A stretch of 10,867 bases of DNA, from NCBI GenBank assembly GCA_003024985.2, contig PXIH01S0019410.1. One strand, written 5' to 3'. A program made the translations under genes and the position numbers. The notes under the pieces were generated by a model, which was not told the DNA's origin, made no database searches, and was given only the letters and a program-made list of their open reading frames with translations. Every line of letters begins with the position of its first letter. Within the stretch, counting starts at the first letter, position 1. The stretch is from Euperipatoides rowelli. Taxonomy: Eukaryota; Onychophora; Udeonychophora; Euonychophora; Peripatopsidae. Shown here in pieces: positions 7,700 to 10,867 of this stretch.

Positions 7700-8515
7700 A
7701 ATAATATCATTTATCCATAAATCTTTATAATCCACAAAAATATTGATGTCTAAATTATTTTTATTTTTAAATTCTTTCAAATTATTATACACAAAGTGAC
7801 ATATAACACATGTGCATTTCTTAGTTTTTGTATAAGGGGCTGATCTATAAATAGGTCCCTGGGCGAAATCGGACATATTTTTAAAATCCAATTTAAAAAA
7901 AAAAAATATTCTAAATAAGACAAACAAAATAACATATTTTAGTGAAGCGGCATTGATTTTGTTGGTTTTCAAGCAAATGTCCCTATCGCCTTATGTGATG
8001 TCATCTGGAACAGTAACCTTAGAAATTAACTGTGAAGAAATAAGTCTTCTCTTCTGAACACTCATCCCATGCTCATTGCTCAATCTCATTTAGGGGACTG
8101 TGACTTTTCTTCTAAATTCTTTTATTGAATATTGATGCCTTTCCATAAATTTATTACAGTCATATAATGAAAATAACACCAACAATAATATGCCCCTGTA
8201 CATCATTTGCATGTTTTTCTAACTGTCAGTCATGTTGGCCCATCCCTTCCATATTCAGATTGTAAAAAAGTTTTGTTTGAGGAATTGTACTTAAAGTGAC
8301 TTATTTTATTTCTCAAAAATGGTACCCACTACAATGCCCTATTGTGTCAAAATTTGTTCTTATTGTTCTTCCAATTAGCATAAAATATTTAGTATTTCTT
8401 TAAATTCCAAATCGTATGTTCCTCTTGGAGACTTTTTAAGTTCCTTTATTGGTGTTATTTGAACCCTTTTGACTTCTATTTCCCCTTACATTAGCTCTAA
8501 TTAGTTTACTTTTAG
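7700..8515. other. AT-rich unassigned DNA, no gene seen
   Basis: A 91-codon minus-strand frame (7697-7972) is K/N/I/F-rich, crosses an A-run and shows no domain. A slightly less AT-rich patch lies at about 7825-7880 (ggggctgatctataaataggtccctgg in parts). No repeat, RNA gene or transposon end is recognised. Confidence 0.45.
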
Positions 8516-8791
8516 AGTATAAAACAAAGTGTGGCTGTTAAAAAGTATCAAACACAAAAGCATTTTTGGTTATCTACTATGGACAACAATTTTGTTACAA
8601 CTCTAGTAGAAAGGGATTCGTTTGATGGATTAACTGTGGGTTCCTTACCAAAATACAGGGGGAAATATAACAGAATCTATTTTATCCACAAAAAGCTAAA
8701 AATTTATAACCACACCTTATGTGTCTTTCAATTTTTTAAGGACCTAATTGTTGCTCTACAGCCTCTTACAAAATCTCAAAAGTTTTTCTGA
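8516..8791 (+). pseudogene. piggyBac-like transposase fragment (late catalytic region)
   Basis: The plus-strand frame opens after a stop at 8513-8515 with SIKQSVAVKKYQTQKHF and ends at a stop after 8788. Its layout follows piggyBac transposases between the second and third catalytic Asp. VAVKKY..QKHFWLSTM corresponds to the family block V.VKWYDN..V.LLST. VTTLVERD corresponds to V.TVKRWD. GSLPKYRGKYNR corresponds to the cP.IV.EYN block. HKKLKIYNHTLCVFQFFKDLIV corresponds to the later K.KKWYHRLFFHFLDL.VVNAW block. The GGVD step expected just after YN is absent, so a conserved catalytic Asp is lost, apparently by a short deletion. No other part of a transposase and no TTAA-flanked ends were seen. 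The assignment is by remembered family pattern only and an unrelated chance frame is possible. Confidence 0.5.
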
Positions 8792-8982
8792 TATTTTTTT
8801 CTTAATTTTTAAAACTGTAATAAATTAAAATCATGCACTATCATATTTGTCAAAGGCTAAGAAAAGCTACCTAAAACGCCTAATGATCTATTTATTGGAG
8901 GAGTTACAAAATGTAGACTTGTAAGTTACATAAAAATCCTGCAACATAGCATAGCACAACCTGGTGAATTCATTGATAAATG
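8792..8982. other. AT-rich spacer, no gene seen
   Basis: Short unassigned stretch between the transposase-like frame and the 29-bp tandem repeat. It contains a catagcatagc direct duplication near 8946-8955. Confidence 0.4.
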
Positions 8983-9155
8983 AGAACTAATACAACTATT
9001 AATAGATTACAGAACTAATACACCTATCAAATAGATTACAGAACTAATACAGCAATCAAATAGATTACAGAACTAATACAGCTATCAAATAGATTACAGA
9101 ACTAATACAACTATCAAATAGATTACAGAACTAATACAGCTATCAAATAGATTAC
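8983..9155. repeat. 29-bp tandem repeat, six units
   Basis: Units of agaactaatacagctatc-aaatagattac start at 8983 (28 bp, aacta-ttaat variant), 9011, 9040, 9069, 9098 and 9127, each later unit 29 bp. Differences are confined to the aca/gca/cct positions in the middle, and the third and fourth bases of the 'cagct' block vary. Copy identity is high. Confidence 0.95.
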
Positions 9156-9865
9156 AAAAGCTATTAGAAATTTATGAATATTTCATTTCTTTAATTGAGA
9201 AATACCTTAAAATAATAATGAAACTATTCTCATTTTTAGGTTTTAATTATTGCCTTTGATTTCTTATATCCAATTTTTTTTCTTTTATTTTACTTGATAT
9301 TCCAATGTAATAGCTACCATAAAACCCTGTCACTTATTGATGGGATTTAGTTGTTATCTACATTTCTACAGAATTTTATCACTAATATCAACTGGTAGGC
9401 AATGTTACTTTAATCTCCATAGTCTCTATCTATTGCTCTATCATTTTCCTCTCTATATATAAAAAGAATCTTTGTCATATTTTGAACTCAAATGTTTCAG
9501 TTGACAAATCGTTTATTTATGTTAGAAAGTGTTCTTTATTTCAATAGCAAAAAAAAAAAAAAAATCCCTAAATATAATTTCTTTATAAATGCAAAACTTT
9601 CAATAAAGAATCTTGGCATTTTAAAATCAGTGATTTCACTTTTTTTTGGAAATAGACCATCTGGATTTCTTACTTTTAAACTCTAATTGGTGCCTACTAA
9701 TATCCACTTTTGATTGGGTGATTGGCCAGTTTTAACCCAAATCTAATTATATAACCAGGGATTAATAAAAATGTTAAATATAAAATTTTGTGCAGAGTGT
9801 GAGTTAGAAGGGTCACAAACATTTCATCAAGACATACACAACATAAATACACATTCAAACACAAT
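9156..9865. other. AT-rich unassigned DNA, no gene seen
   Basis: Contains an A16 run (9549-9564) and T-rich stretches. Short frames across it (for example plus 9492-9686) are K/F/L-rich and unsupported. No element or RNA gene is recognised. Confidence 0.45.
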
Positions 9866-9929
9866 ACACACATACACGGAGAAGTAGTCAGTAAAGCACA
9901 CACATACATGGAGAAGTAGTCAGTAAAGC
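9866..9929. repeat. 32-bp tandem duplication in a CA-rich stretch
   Basis: acacacatacacggagaagt-agtcagtaaagc (9866-9897) is repeated at 9898-9929 with one c-to-t change. The preceding 9830-9865 is CA/ACA-rich, so this sits at the edge of a degenerate (CA)n tract. Confidence 0.92.
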
Positions 9930-10447
9930 ATGGTCAGCATGAAAACTTTCACTATGGATTCTTCAGAAAGTTAAACAATATTGATTAATTTTATTTTTAT
10001 TCATCTTATTACTGTTTGGTGACATTTGAAGACAAATCACTATCACTTCATTCACTTGGTAAGAAATATTTGTTTATTTCTTTACTTGTGTGTTAATATT
10101 TCATCATCCTTTTGATAGTGTCAGTTTATAATTACTATGAATATAAGCAATTTGACAATGAGAGCAATTCTAATGACGTTATCACATATAATAATGTCTC
10201 AAAGTATACAATGAGTTGTCTGTGGCCCTGGATGATAATGTTAAGCCCATTATTTTCTGAAGAAGCGGNAGTGTTTCCTTAATTATGGACAAATTCGTAA
10301 ATAAGTTTTGTAGTAAACCTTTAGTGCAGTTTTTATTTACTTCTGGAATAGTGAAGTTTGTAACATGCTCTTCATGTTGCTAAATAATTCTTTATTTTTA
10401 TTAAATTTCAGTCAAGTGATATTGCTGCTCAATTTTAGAGTCAAAAT
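9930..10447. other. Unassigned DNA with one unresolved base, no supported gene
   Basis: An N stands at about 10268. A plus-strand frame without stops runs from about 10094 to 10280 (YFIILLIVSVYNYYEYKQFD at its start, FSEEA near the N), but it has no start codon at its head and no recognised domain, so it is not called as a gene. It could at most be an exon fragment. Confidence 0.4.
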
Positions 10448-10505
10448 AAGGGTCTCTTAACCATTTTGAATCATGACCCAGGTTGGGGTAATAGTTTTGG
10501 TTTAG
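10448..10505 (+). mobile_element. Possible hAT-type transposon terminus (weak)
   Basis: The stretch agggtctcttaaccatttt, followed by tcatgaccca and ttggggtaat, resembles the widespread hAT terminal pattern CAG.GGTTCTCAACC...GGGTC..GACCC..TTGGGG. Only one end is visible, the leading CAG is not intact, no 8-bp target duplication could be tested and no transposase is in the window. The call rests on remembered similarity only. Confidence 0.25.
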
Positions 10506-10867
10506 CAGCCCATATACAATACCCGACAGCAAGTACATCCAACTCATTCGGTGTCTAGAAAATGTCTGACTCTCTTACAATGATATGACTGCCTAGAAAC
10601 TGGACAGCCCAAGTCCCATTTAGTCTCATGATCAAGATTGATAGTAGCCTTAACATTTTAAATTTACAGTACTAACCTTACCATTAAATTGAACCCTAAC
10701 TCCAACTACATGTGAAATCCACTAAGCCTGAACCCATTCATAATCAACCGTCCTAAACTTACCTTACGCTGATGACGATATAAAGATTTTCAATCACATA
10801 AAAGATATTAACGATCATAGAAATCTACAAGATATATTAAACAATATTATAAGTAAATGTAAGGCTA
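10506..10867. other. Unassigned DNA to the window end, no gene seen
   Basis: This part is slightly less AT-rich than the rest. I see no reading frame, RNA gene or repeat here. If the hAT-like terminus at 10448 is real, this would be the interior of that element. Confidence 0.4.

Noticed and set aside
7697-7972. Minus-strand 91-codon frame with a CxCxxC-like spot
   Set aside because: It is K/N/I/F-rich, runs through an A-run and the end of a tandem repeat, and has no family resemblance.
7561-9155. Possible CRISPR-like direct repeats at 7561-7699 and 8983-9155
   Set aside because: The units are head-to-tail with no unique spacers, and the context is animal-type transposon DNA.
9697-9909. Minus-strand Cys/Leu/Val-rich frame
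   Set aside because: It is the translation of a CA-rich tract and the 32-bp duplication.

Overview
The window looks like intergenic or intronic DNA of an animal genome, with no host gene I can support. It is strongly AT-rich and dominated by microsatellites, minisatellites and decayed transposable elements. Nothing in it looks bacterial: there are no long intact ORFs, no ribosome binding sites and no operons. A single N at about 10268 suggests a draft assembly. The long (ATC/ATA)n arrays, the two LINE types and the tandem repeats would fit a mollusc, perhaps a cephalopod, but the sequence does not settle this and I hold it loosely.

Layout. Bases 180-1260 are a degenerate trinucleotide field. 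Bases 1462-1908 are a 34-bp minisatellite with a 6-unit higher-order period of about 207 bp. Bases 2334-6991 hold the main structure, a LINE inside a LINE, both on the minus strand. The outer element is the 3' end of a CR1/Jockey-type LINE, split into 6849-6991 and 2334-2649. The inner element (about 2655-6848) is a 4.2-kb L1/Tx1-like LINE. It carries remnants of ORF1 (RRM-like segment plus CCHC zinc knuckle) and ORF2 (APE-type endonuclease, reverse transcriptase with a YVDD box, C-terminal CCHC), and ends in a C19-A20 tail. Removing the inner element rejoins the outer reading frame within a conserved motif, and a 5-bp repeat (tcttt on the plus strand) lies at both junctions.

Bases 7000-10867 are mostly unassigned AT-rich DNA. 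They contain a 32-bp perfect palindrome, a 26/29-bp tandem repeat (7561-7699), a likely piggyBac transposase fragment (about 8516-8791, plus strand), a 29-bp tandem repeat (8983-9155), a 32-bp duplication (9866-9929) and a possible hAT-like terminus near 10448.

No element looks autonomous. ORF1 and ORF2 have stops and frameshifts, and ORF2 has lost the stretch between endonuclease and RT motif A. The most informative content is evolutionary: the insertion order, four G11-12 runs confined to the inner LINE, and the higher-order minisatellite. I found no evidence for a new functional system.
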